In this document: positions 51,515-61,334 of the stretch, in pieces
Layout: each line of letters opens with the position of its first letter
How positions within the stretch are numbered: position 1 is the first letter of the stretch
Source: Pseudomonas saliphila
GTDB lineage: Bacteria > Pseudomonadota > Gammaproteobacteria > Pseudomonadales > Pseudomonadaceae
Length of the DNA: 64,000 nucleotides
Assembly: GCF_008638345.1 (NCBI RefSeq)
Contig: NZ_VTVA01000017.1
Coordinates: 34,636-98,635 of the forward strand
Reading direction: 5' to 3'
Notes under the pieces: generated by a model
Told to the model about the DNA's origin: nothing
Database searches by the model: none
The model's input: only the letters and a program-made list of their open reading frames with translations
Translations under genes and position numbers: made by a program

Positions 51515-51529
51515 TGTTATCATATAACA
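51515..51529. promoter_or_regulatory. Zur box
   Basis: TGTTATCATATAACA, an inverted repeat TGTTAT-N3-ATAACA, matches the GTTATA-ATAAC type used by Zur in Pseudomonas. It lies 25 bases before znuA and 80 bases before zur, so it can control both. Confidence 0.85.
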
Positions 51530-51553
51530 CTTGACCGCCCCCGAGGTATTCCC

Positions 51554-52489
51554 ATGTTGTTCCGTCGTCTGGTGCTATTGCTTGCCGGGCTAGGTGTGAG
51601 CTTGTCCGCCGCCTCAGCCACCACCCCAACCGTACTGACCACTATCAAGCCGTTGCAGCTGATCGCTGCAGCGGTGCTCGACGGCGTGGATTCGCCTGGT
51701 GCGTTACTGCCACCTGGGGCGTCCCCGCACAGTTACGCGCTGCGCCCGTCGGACCGCCGCGCTGTGCTGCAGGCCGAGCGCATCTACTGGGTAGGCCCGG
51801 ATCTGGAGATGTTTGTCGAACGGCTGCTGAACGACAGCCAGACGGCGGTCGCACTGATGGGCATTCCGGACATGGCACTCCGCGACATGCAGCAATCACC
51901 GCCCGACGGCGATGACCATGCCGACGAACACAGTCATGGGCATGCTCACGGACACGACCATGCGCCCGGCAGTCTGGACGCACATATCTGGCTGGACCCA
52001 CATAACGCTCTGACCATGGCGCGCTATATGGCTCAGGACCTGGAGGCTCTCTATCCTGATCAGGCGAGTGTGTTGAATGACAACCTCGCTGCCTTCGAAA
52101 GGCGTTTGACGCAACTCGATGCCCGGCTTGCTGCCCGGTTCGCACCCCTGAAGGACAAGCCCTACTTCGTGTTCCACGACGGCTACGGCTACTTCGAGGA
52201 TCACTATAATCTGGCGCCACGCGGCATATTCAGCCTGTCCCATGAGGTTCAGCCCGGCGCCAAACATATCAATCAGTTACGTGAACAGCTGCAACAGGCC
52301 GGCCCCTCTTGTGTGTTCAGCGAACCCCAGTTCACGCCGCGACTGGTTAACTCCCTGACCCGTGACCTGCCGGTGCGCAAGGCCGAGCTGGACCCGCTAG
52401 GCAGTGAAGTAGAAGTGTCGGCACGCGGCTACGAAACGCTATTGGAAGGGCTGGCTGACGAGCTGGCAGGGTGTCTGGAACAGCTGTGA
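51554..52489 (+). CDS. znuA: Periplasmic zinc-binding protein
   Basis: The 311-residue solute-binding protein has a signal peptide ending SLSAASA, the cluster A-I phrase VLTTIKPLQLIAAAVLDGVD, a His-rich loop (HADEHSHGHAHGHDHAPG) that gathers zinc, and zinc ligands in GASPHSYALRPS, DAHIWLDPHNA and VFHDGYGYFE. It hands zinc to ZnuBC. ATG 51554 has GAGG eight bases upstream; a longer frame across the Zur box was rejected. Confidence 0.95.
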   Translation: MLFRRLVLLLAGLGVSLSAASATTPTVLTTIKPLQLIAAAVLDGVDSPGALLPPGASPHSYALRPSDRRAVLQAERIYWVGPDLEMFVERLLNDSQTAVALMGIPDMALRDMQQSPPDGDDHADEHSHGHAHGHDHAPGSLDAHIWLDPHNALTMARYMAQDLEALYPDQASVLNDNLAAFERRLTQLDARLAARFAPLKDKPYFVFHDGYGYFEDHYNLAPRGIFSLSHEVQPGAKHINQLREQLQQAGPSCVFSEPQFTPRLVNSLTRDLPVRKAELDPLGSEVEVSARGYETLLEGLADELAGCLEQL

Positions 52490-52547
52490 TACGGCCTTGC
52501 CGGGAATCAGTCCATCGATATCCCGGCTGGCAAATTCTGCTTCTGAC

Positions 52548-53504
52548 TCACAACGCCAGCGGCAGGCCGATGCTTACGGTCTGATGATTACGCAGCACGC
52601 GCAAAAAGTGCTCGGTATCCTTCACCAGCACACCCTCCTGCCCCTCGTGCTGGTCCGCCGCCAGCTGACGGGACAGCCAGAAGCGCAGAGCGGCCAGACG
52701 TAAGGTGTCAGGCCAGGCTTCGGCTTCAGCGGGATTGAAGCGACGGATACTGGCGTAGCCGGCGAGCAGGGCCTGGGTACGGGCGGGATGCAACTGCTCC
52801 TGCTGATCCAGACACCAGTCGTTGACGCAGATAGCAACGTCATACAGCGCCCAGCCGCTCGCGGCATTGTAAAAGTCGATGAGGCCGCTGAGGTGGTGTC
52901 CGTCGAACAGTATATTGTCGCGAAACAGATCGGCATGCAGGATGGCGGCCGGCAGCTCTGGGGGCTGGGTTTGCCAACGCTGTATGCGGGCCTGAAGCTG
53001 GTCGACCAGGGTCAGAGCGACAGGGTCACTGATGCGACTTCGCAGTCGTTGGCCATGCGTAAGCATCCAGTCCAGGCCCCGGTCACTGCGGCGCTGCAAA
53101 CCGCTGCCCGCTGACGCTTCGTGCAGCCTTGCCAGTGCCTGGCCGACCGCGTGGCAATGACTGGCATCAGGGTGTTCGACATGCGCTCCCGGCAGGCGCG
53201 GCTGCAACAGGGCCGGCCGGCCGCAGAGCTGATGCAGGGCCTCGCCGTTGCGGTCACGAATGGCGTAAGGCACTGGCAGATCGGCCTGCCGCAAACAATC
53301 AAGCAATTCGATGAAAAACGGCAGATCCTTGATCGGGCCACGCTCGACCAGCGTCAGTACATACTCGCCCCGCTCGGTCGCGACAAAGAAATTGCTGTTC
53401 TCCGTGCCGCCGACAATGCCGCTGTAGTCGATCAGCCGGCCGAGATCGAAGCCCGAGATGAATTTGTCGAGCTGGGTCCGCTCAACCGGCGTGAAAACCG
53501 ACAT
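52548..53504 (-). CDS. thrB: Homoserine kinase (type II, choline-kinase fold)
   Basis: The 318-residue enzyme phosphorylates homoserine in threonine synthesis. It starts MSVFTPVERTQLDKFISGFD, has GGTENSNFFVATERGEYVLT as the nucleotide loop, the catalytic ILHADLFRDNILFD and metal-binding IDFYNA. This is the aminoglycoside phosphotransferase-like ThrB found in Pseudomonas, not the GHMP type. GAGG is five bases before ATG 53504; the longer reading is inside the upstream gene. It is seven bases after the DUF2782 gene. Confidence 0.95.
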   Translation of the reverse strand: MSVFTPVERTQLDKFISGFDLGRLIDYSGIVGGTENSNFFVATERGEYVLTLVERGPIKDLPFFIELLDCLRQADLPVPYAIRDRNGEALHQLCGRPALLQPRLPGAHVEHPDASHCHAVGQALARLHEASAGSGLQRRSDRGLDWMLTHGQRLRSRISDPVALTLVDQLQARIQRWQTQPPELPAAILHADLFRDNILFDGHHLSGLIDFYNAASGWALYDVAICVNDWCLDQQEQLHPARTQALLAGYASIRRFNPAEAEAWPDTLRLAALRFWLSRQLAADQHEGQEGVLVKDTEHFLRVLRNHQTVSIGLPLAL

Positions 53505-53511
53505 CAGCGCC

Positions 53512-53796
53512 TCACCACTCGAAGATTTTCCAGGACGGAATGCGCATGCCTTCAGGCTGATCGCCCCGGGTGAAGTTGCCTTCGTCATCCACGGCTACCA
53601 GAAAATAGGGCGCGCCCACCTTGGGGGTTATCTTGATGGCATACAGAAAGCCATTGACCCGGTACTCCTCAATGGTGCGGTCGCCTTCCTGACGGATGGT
53701 GACGTCAGGCTCTGCAGTGATCTGATCCTGGGCCGCAAGCGGCAAACTCACTGCCAACACTGCTGCGCCCAACCAACGGTTTAATATGCGTGACAT
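53512..53796 (-). CDS. DUF2782 periplasmic protein
   Basis: The 94-residue protein has a signal peptide (MSRILNRWLGAAVLAVSLPL) and the family core EPDVTIRQEGDRTIEEYRVN then GFLYAIKITPKVGAPYFLV. It is periplasmic, with unknown function. It lies between polA (divergent) and thrB, as in other Pseudomonas genomes, and is probably co-transcribed with thrB. Confidence 0.9.
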   Translation of the reverse strand: MSRILNRWLGAAVLAVSLPLAAQDQITAEPDVTIRQEGDRTIEEYRVNGFLYAIKITPKVGAPYFLVAVDDEGNFTRGDQPEGMRIPSWKIFEW

Positions 53797-53889
53797 GTTA
53801 CTCTTGCCCCTTGCCCGGAATGATCGGAATGTCCCTTTTACTGCTGACCATTCTAGCCCTTTTTACCTTTGGATACGTTGACCTGACGC

Positions 53890-56631
53890 ATGACTGATAA
53901 TGCCCCTCTGATTCTGGTGGATGGCTCGTCCTATCTGTATCGAGCCTTCCACGCTCTCCCGCCGCTGATGACCTCCACCGGCAATCCGACCGGCGCGGTG
54001 AAAGGCGTGCTGAACATGCTCAACAGCCTGCGCAGGCAATATCCCCACAGCCCGTTTGCCGTGGTGTTCGATGCCAAGGGACCGACCTTTCGCGACGCGC
54101 TGTTCGAAAGCTACAAGTCACACCGCCCGCCCATGCCCGACGATCTGCGCGTGCAGATCGAGCCTCTGCACGCCAGCGTGCGTGCGCTGGGCCTGCCACT
54201 GCTGTGTGTAGATGGCGTCGAGGCGGATGACGTGATCGGTACGCTGGCGCGGCAGAGCGCGACAGCCGGCCGACCGGTCATCATTTCCACCGGCGACAAG
54301 GACATGGCGCAGCTGGTCGATGAGCACATCACCCTGGTCAACACCATGAGCGGTACGGTGCTCGACATCGCCGGCGTGCACGAGAAATTCGGCGTCGGCC
54401 CGGATTGCATCATCGATTATCTGGCGCTGATGGGCGATAAATCCGACAACATTCCCGGCGTGCCCGGTATCGGTGAGAAGACCGCCCAGGGCCTGGTTAC
54501 GGGACTCGGCGGCGGGCTCGATGTCATTTATGCCAACCTGGACAAGATTCCGGAACTGCCGATCCGCGGCGCCAAGAAGCTCGCCGACAAGCTGGTCGAA
54601 AACCGCGAGATGGCCTACCTCTCCTATCAGTTAGCAACCATCAAGATCGACGTCGAGCTGGAACTGCGCGCCGATGCGCTGATGCCCGGCGAACCGAACC
54701 GCGAGGCGCTAATCGAGCTGTACCAGCAACTGGAATTTCGCAACTGGCTGGATGACCTGCAGCGCGAAGCCAAGGCCGCCGATGCGGCCATCCCCGGCCC
54801 CGCCAAGGCGGAAACCGTCGAGCCTCGTTACGAAACCATCCTGGAGCAAGCCGACTTCGAGCGCTGGGTCGACAAGCTCAAGGCCGCCAAGCTGTTTGCC
54901 TTCGATACCGAGACGACAAACATCAATGCACAGCTGGCCGAACTGGTGGGCATCTCCCTGGCGGTCAACCCGCACGAGGCGGCCTATATCCCGCTGGGCC
55001 ATACCTATATGGGCGTGCCGGACCAACTCGATCGCGACTATGTACTGGCAACGCTGAAACCCCTGCTGGAGGATGCGTCGCGGGCCAAGGTCGGCCAGCA
55101 TTTCAAATACGACATGAATATTCTGGCGCACTACGGCATCGATATCAGCGGTGTGGCCTATGACACCATGCTCGAGTCCTACGTGCTGAATTCGACCGCC
55201 AGCCGCCACGACATGGACAGTCTGGCGCTCAAGTATCTTGGCCACGGCACCATCCGCTTCGAGGATGTCGCCGGAAAAGGCGCCAAGCAGCTGACCTTCG
55301 ATCAGGTATCGCTGGAGCAGGCCGGGCCTTACGCCTGCGAAGATGCCGACATCACGCTGCGTCTGCACCAGACGCTGCTGACAAAGCTCTCCGCCACGCC
55401 GTCGCTGGTCAGCGTGCTGAAGAATATCGAGATGCCGCTGGTGCCGGTGCTGGCGCGCATCGAGCGCTACGGTGCGCTGGTGGATGCCCAGCTGCTCGGC
55501 ATTCAGAGCCGTGAACTGGGCGAGAAAATGCTCAACCTGGAACAGCGCGCCTATGAGCTCGCCGAACAGCAATTCAACCTGGGTTCGCCCAAACAGCTGG
55601 GCGTGGTGCTGTACGAAAAGCAGGGATTGCCGGTCATCTCCAAGACCGCCAAGGGTCAGCCCAGCACCGCCGAATCGGTACTCGCCGAACTGGCGGAACA
55701 AGGTTACGAGCTGCCGCAGGTGATCATGCAATACCGCACGGTGAGCAAGCTCAAATCCACCTATACCGATCGGCTTCCCGAGCAGATCAATCCGCGCACC
55801 GGCCGCATCCACACCTCCTATCACCAGGCAGTAACGGCTACCGGGCGGCTGTCATCATCCGATCCGAACCTGCAGAACATTCCGATTCGTACCGCTGAAG
55901 GCCGGCGTATCCGCCAGGCGTTCATCGCGCCGAAGGGCTACAAGGTACTGGCTGCCGACTATTCGCAGATCGAGCTGCGGATCATGGCGCATCTGGCACA
56001 GGACGTCGGGCTGCTGGATGCCTTCCGCCATGACCAGGACGTGCACCGGGCCACTGCCGCGGAAGTATTCGGGGTCACGCCGGAGGAGGTCAGTAATGAC
56101 CAGCGGCGCAGCGCCAAGGCCATCAACTTCGGCCTGATCTACGGCATGAGCGCCTTTGGCCTGGCCAAGCAACTAGGTGTCGGCCGCAAGGAAGCTCAGG
56201 AATATATCGACCGCTATTTCGCACGCTATCCCGGCGTGCTCGCCTATATGGAACGCACCCGCCAGCAGGCCGGCGACCAGGGCTATGTCGAGACGCTGTT
56301 CGGCCGTCGGTTGTATCTGCCGGAGATTCATTCGCGCAATCAGGCACTGCGCAAGGGCGCCGAACGGACCGCGATCAACGCACCGATGCAGGGCACCGCT
56401 GCGGACATCATCAAACGCGCGATGATCACAGTGGATAACTGGCTTGCCGACACCGGGCTGGATGCCAGGGTCATCATGCAGGTGCATGACGAACTGGTCC
56501 TGGAAGTACGTGAGGATCTGGTCGATGACATCCGTGCCGGCCTCTGCGAACGCATGAGCGCCGCGGCTGCGCTGGATGTTCCGCTGGCGGTCGAAGTAGG
56601 CGTGGGTAACAACTGGGACGAGGCGCACTGA
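53890..56631 (+). CDS. polA: DNA polymerase I
   Basis: The 913-residue enzyme has three parts: a 5' nuclease (residues 1-290; [35 protein letters not shown]), a 3'-5' exonuclease with [11 protein letters not shown] and [12 protein letters not shown], so proofreading looks intact, and the polymerase with [12 protein letters not shown] (motif A), [20 protein letters not shown] (motif B) and VHDELVLEV (motif C). It fills gaps and removes RNA primers. The ErsA-position sRNA follows it. Confidence 0.97.
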   Translation: MTDNAPLILVDGSSYLYRAFHALPPLMTSTGNPTGAVKGVLNMLNSLRRQYPHSPFAVVFDAKGPTFRDALFESYKSHRPPMPDDLRVQIEPLHASVRALGLPLLCVDGVEADDVIGTLARQSATAGRPVIISTGDKDMAQLVDEHITLVNTMSGTVLDIAGVHEKFGVGPDCIIDYLALMGDKSDNIPGVPGIGEKTAQGLVTGLGGGLDVIYANLDKIPELPIRGAKKLADKLVENREMAYLSYQLATIKIDVELELRADALMPGEPNREALIELYQQLEFRNWLDDLQREAKAADAAIPGPAKAETVEPRYETILEQADFERWVDKLKAAKLFAFDTETTNINAQLAELVGISLAVNPHEAAYIPLGHTYMGVPDQLDRDYVLATLKPLLEDASRAKVGQHFKYDMNILAHYGIDISGVAYDTMLESYVLNSTASRHDMDSLALKYLGHGTIRFEDVAGKGAKQLTFDQVSLEQAGPYACEDADITLRLHQTLLTKLSATPSLVSVLKNIEMPLVPVLARIERYGALVDAQLLGIQSRELGEKMLNLEQRAYELAEQQFNLGSPKQLGVVLYEKQGLPVISKTAKGQPSTAESVLAELAEQGYELPQVIMQYRTVSKLKSTYTDRLPEQINPRTGRIHTSYHQAVTATGRLSSSDPNLQNIPIRTAEGRRIRQAFIAPKGYKVLAADYSQIELRIMAHLAQDVGLLDAFRHDQDVHRATAAEVFGVTPEEVSNDQRRSAKAINFGLIYGMSAFGLAKQLGVGRKEAQEYIDRYFARYPGVLAYMERTRQQAGDQGYVETLFGRRLYLPEIHSRNQALRKGAERTAINAPMQGTAADIIKRAMITVDNWLADTGLDARVIMQVHDELVLEVREDLVDDIRAGLCERMSAAAALDVPLAVEVGVGNNWDEAH

Positions 56632-56703
56632 GCCTTGCAACTCGCTTGCAGGCCGTGCCAGCCGTGGCCTGCAAAAAAGTTTGAATTTATTTGCGTTGTG
56701 ATT

Positions 56704-56731
56704 GAACTTTTCCGGAACCCTTCCGGTCAGA
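56704..56731 (+). promoter_or_regulatory. AlgU/sigma-22 (RpoE-type) promoter
   Basis: GAACTT, 17 bases, TCAGA: the -35 is exact and the -10 fits the TCtgA type used by AlgU. Its location in the polA-engB gap is that of the ErsA promoter in P. aeruginosa. Confidence 0.72.
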
Positions 56732-56737
56732 GCTTAT

Positions 56738-56884
56738 GAATGGCCAGTCAAGCCTTTCTTGCTCCTTAGATGTGATTTTGATGTGATTTTAGTGTTGGCA
56801 GAAAAACCCGGGCACCCTTTCCTAGCACAGCCCGGTTGTTAAACCCCGATCCTTCCCTCCCCATAGAAGCTCGGGGTTTTTTTT
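56738..56884 (+). ncRNA. ersA: ErsA-like (Spot 42 position) small RNA
   Basis: A transcript from the AlgU-type promoter would run to a strong intrinsic terminator, ACCCCGA ... TCGGGGT with eight T residues (56843-56884). A first hairpin CGGGC/GCCCG lies at about 56809-56835. A C-rich single-stranded stretch (CCTTCCCTCCCC) lies in the terminator loop and resembles the known ErsA contact region. ErsA is an envelope-stress RNA in P. aeruginosa that pairs with mRNAs such as algC and oprD. The gene position and promoter match; exact ends are estimates. Confidence 0.72.
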
Positions 56885-56893
56885 GCCCGCGAT

Positions 56894-57544
56894 TTATTCA
56901 GCCGGTACGTCTTCGCTGTCGTCTTCCTCTTCGCTGAAGAACCACACATCGAGCACCTCGTAGGCCTCTTCCAGGCCCTGACGCTTGGGCGCGGAGAACA
57001 GCTGGACGGTCGCCCGGTTGCCGTATTCCTTACGGACCGTGGACTGCACCTTGAGCAGCACGTTCTTCGCTGCGCCATAGGCCAGCTTGTCCGCCTTGCT
57101 CAGCAGAATGTGTGCGGGCAAGCCGCTGACGTCCGCCCATTCGAGCATCATCCGATCAAAATCGGACAACGGATGCCGGATATCCATTACCAGTACCAGA
57201 CCCACCAGCGAATCGCGCTGCGTCAGGTACGCATCAAGGTGCAGCTTCCAGTGTTCCTTCAGGGCCAAAGGAACCTTGGCATAACCGTAGCCTGGCAGAT
57301 CGACCAGCCGGCGCTGTTCATCCAGGGCAAAGAAATTGATCAGCTGGGTCCGACCCGGCGTCTTCGACGTCCTGGCCAGGCGAGCATGGGTGAGTGTATT
57401 CAGCGCACTCGACTTGCCCGCGTTGGAGCGCCCGGCAAAGGCGACTTCATAGCCGACGTCCAGGGGGCATTGATCAGCCTCACTGGCACTTTTGATGAAG
57501 GTAGCTTGCTGGCAAAGGGAAACGAGAGGTTTAACTGAGGACAT
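56894..57544 (-). CDS. engB: Ribosome biogenesis GTPase EngB/YihA
   Basis: The 216-residue GTPase helps build the 50S subunit. It has G1 [10 protein letters not shown]2/G3 [11 protein letters not shown] and [12 protein letters not shown]4 [11 protein letters not shown] and the C-terminal [17 protein letters not shown] chose ATG 57544, matching relatives that begin with a short MxxVxPLxSLCQQA; an ATG at 57580 in the same frame is also possible and has AGGTGA close by. Convergent with the ErsA-like RNA. Confidence 0.95.
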   Translation of the reverse strand: MSSVKPLVSLCQQATFIKSASEADQCPLDVGYEVAFAGRSNAGKSSALNTLTHARLARTSKTPGRTQLINFFALDEQRRLVDLPGYGYAKVPLALKEHWKLHLDAYLTQRDSLVGLVLVMDIRHPLSDFDRMMLEWADVSGLPAHILLSKADKLAYGAAKNVLLKVQSTVRKEYGNRATVQLFSAPKRQGLEEAYEVLDVWFFSEEEDDSEDVPAE

Positions 57545-57812
57545 TGACGATCCGTTGGGGCTGACGAGGGCTGATGACATTCACCTGAGCCGGTAGCTTA
57601 GTATATACTGCTGCGGTTTTATATCCTGAAAGCGTAACTGCGACAGTATGGACATTGCTTCGCTTACGAACGACCGATAGCATGGCGTTGACAAACTGAC
57701 CTCTGCTTGATCGTTGAGCAATAACAACCGAGGCGGTCTGTCCTAATGCGCGTTGCAGACCGCAGCGACGGGTACAGCCCACAATTTCTTTTAGCCGTAA
57801 TTGGATTAGCCG

Positions 57813-58421
57813 ATGAATAAATTACTCGTGAGCCTGGTGTTATCTCTCGGTGTGGCCGGTTCGGCCCATGCACTGGAAGGGGACGCCGAAGCAGGACAGG
57901 GCAAGGTCGCTGTTTGTGGCGCTTGTCACGGCCCCGATGGAAACAGCCTTGTTCCGAATTTCCCGAAGCTCGCCGGTCAGGGCGAACGGTATCTCTTCAA
58001 GCAGTTGGTGGACATCAAGGAAGGTGCCCGGGTCGTTCCAGAGATGACTGGCATGCTTGATCCGCTCAGCGAGCAGGACCTGGCCGACATCGCAGCCTAT
58101 TATTCCGGTAATGACGCGAGCGTGGGCGTTGCTGATCCCGCTCTGGTTGAGCGTGGCGAAGCGCTGTATCGCGGTGGCAATCTGGAACTCGGACTGCCAG
58201 CCTGTACCGGCTGCCATTCGCCGACCGGCCAGGGCATCGATACTGCTGGCTATCCACATCTGGCTGGCCAACACGCCCAGTACACGGCCAAGCAGCTGAC
58301 GGATTTCCGCGAGAACAACCGCACCAATGACGGCGATGCACGCATCATGCAGACTATCGCCAGCCGTCTGAGCAATCGTGATATCGAAGCTGTCTCGGAT
58401 TACATTCAGGGTCTGCGTTAA
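57813..58421 (+). CDS. Cytochrome c4 (dihaem)
   Basis: The 202-residue periplasmic protein has a signal peptide (MNKLLVSLVLSLGVAGSAHA) and two similar haem domains with CGACHG and CTGCHS and Met ligands near VPEMTGM and ARIMQTI. It carries electrons to terminal oxidases, probably including the caa3 and cbb3 types. It precedes dsbA, as in P. aeruginosa. A clear terminator follows. Confidence 0.95.
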   Translation: MNKLLVSLVLSLGVAGSAHALEGDAEAGQGKVAVCGACHGPDGNSLVPNFPKLAGQGERYLFKQLVDIKEGARVVPEMTGMLDPLSEQDLADIAAYYSGNDASVGVADPALVERGEALYRGGNLELGLPACTGCHSPTGQGIDTAGYPHLAGQHAQYTAKQLTDFRENNRTNDGDARIMQTIASRLSNRDIEAVSDYIQGLR

Positions 58422-58456
58422 GCCTTGATGTATTGCCGACTGTAACGGCAGGCTTT

Positions 58457-58486
58457 AAAAAAAGGGTGGCTTCGGTCACCCTTTTT
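58457..58486 (+). terminator. Intrinsic terminator of the cytochrome c4 gene
   Basis: AAAAAGGGTG-loop-CACCCTTTTT with an A-tract before and T-tract after, so it can act in both directions. It lies 36 bases after the stop codon. Confidence 0.92.
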
Positions 58487-58630
58487 CGCTTCTGCGGGTA
58501 TTACAGTAAAACCACTCCGCAGGCAGCTCCATAAATAATCCCCGGCCGTGTTGCGCTGCCGGGAGATATCGTGGAAGCTCCGAACACATTGGAAGTCATT
58601 GGTCACCCGCGTTTTGTACAGGAGAACGAC

Positions 58631-59266
58631 ATGCGCACGATGTTAACGATTGGTCTGGTTTGGCTCTTGGGTAGTTTCGCCATGGCGAGCGCACAGGAAG
58701 CCATCAGCTATCAGGAAGGCAAACATTACGTGAAGCTGCCGAGCCCGGCGCCCGTCGAAGAGCCCGAGAAGATCGAAGTCGCCGAACTGTTCTGGTATGG
58801 CTGCGGTCATTGCTTCACCTTCGAGCCGATCATTGGCGAATGGAAGAAGGACCTGCCGGACGACGTGCACTTCCGCCCCGTTCCCGCGTTCTTCGGTGGT
58901 GCCTGGGATACCCACGGCCAGCTGTATTACACCCTGGACAGCCTGGACAAGCTCGACGAAACCCACGCCGCTGTCTTCCAGGCCATGCATAACCAGAAAA
59001 ACCGCCTCGCTGACCAGAAGGCCATGATCAAGCTGCTGGAGCCCTATGGCATCACCGAAGAAGAGTTCACCAAGGCGTGGTCTTCCTTCGGCGTCCGCGC
59101 CAAGATGGAGCAAGCCAAGGCGCTGGCCAAGGCCTACCGCGCCAGCGGCGTGCCGACGCTGATCGTCAACGGTAAATACCGGATTGAAGGCGGCATGGCC
59201 GGCAGTTTCGAAGATATGCTGAAGGTAGCGGACTACCTCGTCGAGCAGGAACGCAAGGCACTCTGA
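58631..59266 (+). CDS. dsbA: Thiol:disulfide interchange protein DsbA
   Basis: The 211-residue periplasmic oxidase has a signal peptide, the active site FWYGCGHCFTFEP (CGHC) and the cis-proline loop SGVPTLIVNGKYRIEGG. It introduces disulfides into secreted proteins. ATG 58631 has GGAG eight bases upstream; a longer reading with no signal was rejected. The active-site dipeptide Gly-His is common in Pseudomonas DsbA. Confidence 0.95.
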   Translation: MRTMLTIGLVWLLGSFAMASAQEAISYQEGKHYVKLPSPAPVEEPEKIEVAELFWYGCGHCFTFEPIIGEWKKDLPDDVHFRPVPAFFGGAWDTHGQLYYTLDSLDKLDETHAAVFQAMHNQKNRLADQKAMIKLLEPYGITEEEFTKAWSSFGVRAKMEQAKALAKAYRASGVPTLIVNGKYRIEGGMAGSFEDMLKVADYLVEQERKAL

Positions 59267-59436
59267 CAGGTAATGCAAAGCCGGCGAGAAGCCCGGGCAC
59301 GAGCACGATCGCCGGTCAGCGAACCGGCGGCACTAGGGGATCCCATTAGCCCCGCTCGTCCCGGGCTGTCACTTCAGTTGCTTTCCGACCAGGGACTGGC
59401 CACGCAGTATTTCCACGATGGCTACCAGGGGGTTGA

Positions 59437-60324
59437 ATGATTGCAGCGGGAAATATACCGACGAAACGCTCCACCCACGGCACGATGGCACCCGCCAGTC
59501 TGCAAACCAACCCACACTGCGGAATTGGCGAGCAGGCACTGCCTGAAGTGTTACGCCTGCTGAGTTTCAATATTCAGGTTGGCATCAATACTCAGCGTTA
59601 TCGACACTACGTCACCCGCAGCTGGCAGCACCTGTTGCCACACGCCGGGCGCAGCAACACCCTTGATCTGATCAGCCGCATCCTCAACGATTTCGACCTG
59701 GTTGCTCTGCAGGAGGTCGATGGCGGAAGCATGCGTTCGGGCTATATCAACCAGGTCGAGCATCTCGCCCGGGAAGGTCAGTTCCCCTACTGGTATCAGC
59801 AGCTCAATCGTAATCTTGGCCGCTTCGCCCAGCATTCCAACGGCTTGCTCAGTCGCTATGCCCCGCAATTTCTGGAGGACCATAAGCTGCCGGGTGTGTT
59901 ACCCGGGCGTGGCGCTATCCTCACCAGCTTCGGTGATGGGCCGGATTCACTGCTGGTGGTGATGATGCATCTGGCGCTCAGCCCCCGCACCCGTGCCAAC
60001 CAGCTGGCCTATGTGCGCGAACGCATAGCCGATCACAAACACGTGGTACTGATGGGCGATATGAATACCCACGCCGAGGATCTGCTGGAAAACTCGCCGC
60101 TGCGCGGTTCGAAGCTGCACACCGCTACGCTGCCAGGCACCTATCCGAGCTGGAAACCGGCACGGGTGCTGGACCATATTCTGCTCAGCCCCAGCCTGAC
60201 GATCGAACAGGTCGATGTGCTGCCCCATCCGATCTCCGATCATCTGCCGGTGTCGATGCATATTCGTCTGCCGTCAGGCCTGTGCGTGCCCGCCCATGCC
60301 GCGAAGCCCGCAGAGCCCGCCTGA
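59437..60324 (+). CDS. Endonuclease/exonuclease/phosphatase (EEP) family protein
   Basis: The 295-residue protein has the EEP motifs LLSFNIQVG, LVALQEVDGGSMRSG, MMHLALSPRTR, VLMGDMNTHAEDL and LDHILLSPSL, ending in ISDHLPVSMHI. All catalytic Asp, Glu, Asn and His residues are present. The family cleaves phosphodiesters of lipids or nucleic acids. The 50-residue N-terminal extension has no clear signal peptide. It follows dsbA, as in P. aeruginosa, and has GGGGG before the ATG. Confidence 0.88.
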   Translation: MIAAGNIPTKRSTHGTMAPASLQTNPHCGIGEQALPEVLRLLSFNIQVGINTQRYRHYVTRSWQHLLPHAGRSNTLDLISRILNDFDLVALQEVDGGSMRSGYINQVEHLAREGQFPYWYQQLNRNLGRFAQHSNGLLSRYAPQFLEDHKLPGVLPGRGAILTSFGDGPDSLLVVMMHLALSPRTRANQLAYVRERIADHKHVVLMGDMNTHAEDLLENSPLRGSKLHTATLPGTYPSWKPARVLDHILLSPSLTIEQVDVLPHPISDHLPVSMHIRLPSGLCVPAHAAKPAEPA

Positions 60325-60428
60325 CGGCTCGCTCTTCTCCGCGTGGCACCTCTCCAATACGCAACGGACATGCTAGGCTAGCCTTCGATTTCAGCCAGTA
60401 ACATTTCAGCTAGTCATTAGGGGCCTTG

Positions 60429-61334
60429 GTGAGAATTCCGGTACTGCTTTTGCTTATCACGCTCCTGGCGGGTTGCGCCGGCGGCCTGCACATCGATACA
60501 CGCCACCAATCTCTGAGCCATGACAGCCGTGTGCGTTATGTCGTGCTGCATTACACCTCGTCCGGCTTCGACAGATCCCTGAACGCCCTGACCCTGGGCC
60601 CTGTCAGCAGTCATTACCTGATCGATGAAAAACCTGCGACCGTCTACCGGCTGGTCGACGAAGAACGTCGCGCCTGGCACGCCGGTGAAAGCAGCTGGCA
60701 GGGCCGCACCTACGTCAACGGCATTACCCTTGGCATTGAGCTGGTGCACCGTGGCTTTCTGGATACGCCCGAGGGCAGGCGTTGGTATCCATGGGAACCA
60801 GAACAAATCGACAACCTGATCCTGTTGCTGGAGGACATCCTCAGCAGGCACGACCTGACTCCGGAACAGGTGCTCGGTCACAGCGATGTAGCACCGCAGC
60901 GCAAGGTCGATCCAGGTCCGCTTTTCCCATGGTTACAGCTGGCCGAGGCAGGGGTGGCGATCTGGCCGGGAGCCGAGTCACTGGCGATGTACCAGGCGCA
61001 GCTTGTCGGGCTCACTCCCACCGTCAGCTGGTTCCAGCAGTCGCTGGCCAGCTTCGGCTACGAGGTACCTCAGACAGGGCTGCTGGACAGACCTACGCGC
61101 AACGTCATTGCCGCCTTCCAGATGCGCTTCCGACCAGCCCGCCATGACGGGCAGCCGGATACCCAGACGGCGGCTATTCTCGCGGCGCTGGTACCGACGG
61201 CGGCAAGCTCGCCGCTCTGGTGTGGCCGCAATGCTGACACTCCGGATGCTCTTACTCCGCCCTGTTTACTGCCGCTGCCCGAAGCGCTGCATAGCGATCC
61301 GGATGCAAGCCATACGCAGGATGTGCTCGACTGA
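60429..61334 (+). CDS. N-acetylmuramoyl-L-alanine amidase, AmiD-like lipoprotein
   Basis: The 301-residue protein has a lipoprotein signal (LLLLITLLAGC), an Ami_2 catalytic domain with zinc ligands in VVLHYTSSGF and VLGHSDVAPQRKVDPGP, the catalytic Glu in GIELVHRG, and a C-terminal peptidoglycan-binding helical domain. It cuts the amide bond of peptidoglycan or of anhydro-muropeptides in the periplasm. GTG 60429, five bases after AGGGG, is preferred to TTG 60426. Its TGA overlaps the next ATG (TGATG). Confidence 0.92.
   Translation: MRIPVLLLLITLLAGCAGGLHIDTRHQSLSHDSRVRYVVLHYTSSGFDRSLNALTLGPVSSHYLIDEKPATVYRLVDEERRAWHAGESSWQGRTYVNGITLGIELVHRGFLDTPEGRRWYPWEPEQIDNLILLLEDILSRHDLTPEQVLGHSDVAPQRKVDPGPLFPWLQLAEAGVAIWPGAESLAMYQAQLVGLTPTVSWFQQSLASFGYEVPQTGLLDRPTRNVIAAFQMRFRPARHDGQPDTQTAAILAALVPTAASSPLWCGRNADTPDALTPPCLLPLPEALHSDPDASHTQDVLD

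Noticed and set aside
54709..55824. 371-codon frame opposite polA
   Set aside because: Antisense shadow of the exonuclease and polymerase domains of polA.
56650..56690. Terminator of polA at TTGCAGGCC/GGCCTGCAA
   Set aside because: The stem is followed by an A-run and not a T-run in the polA direction, so intrinsic termination is not supported.
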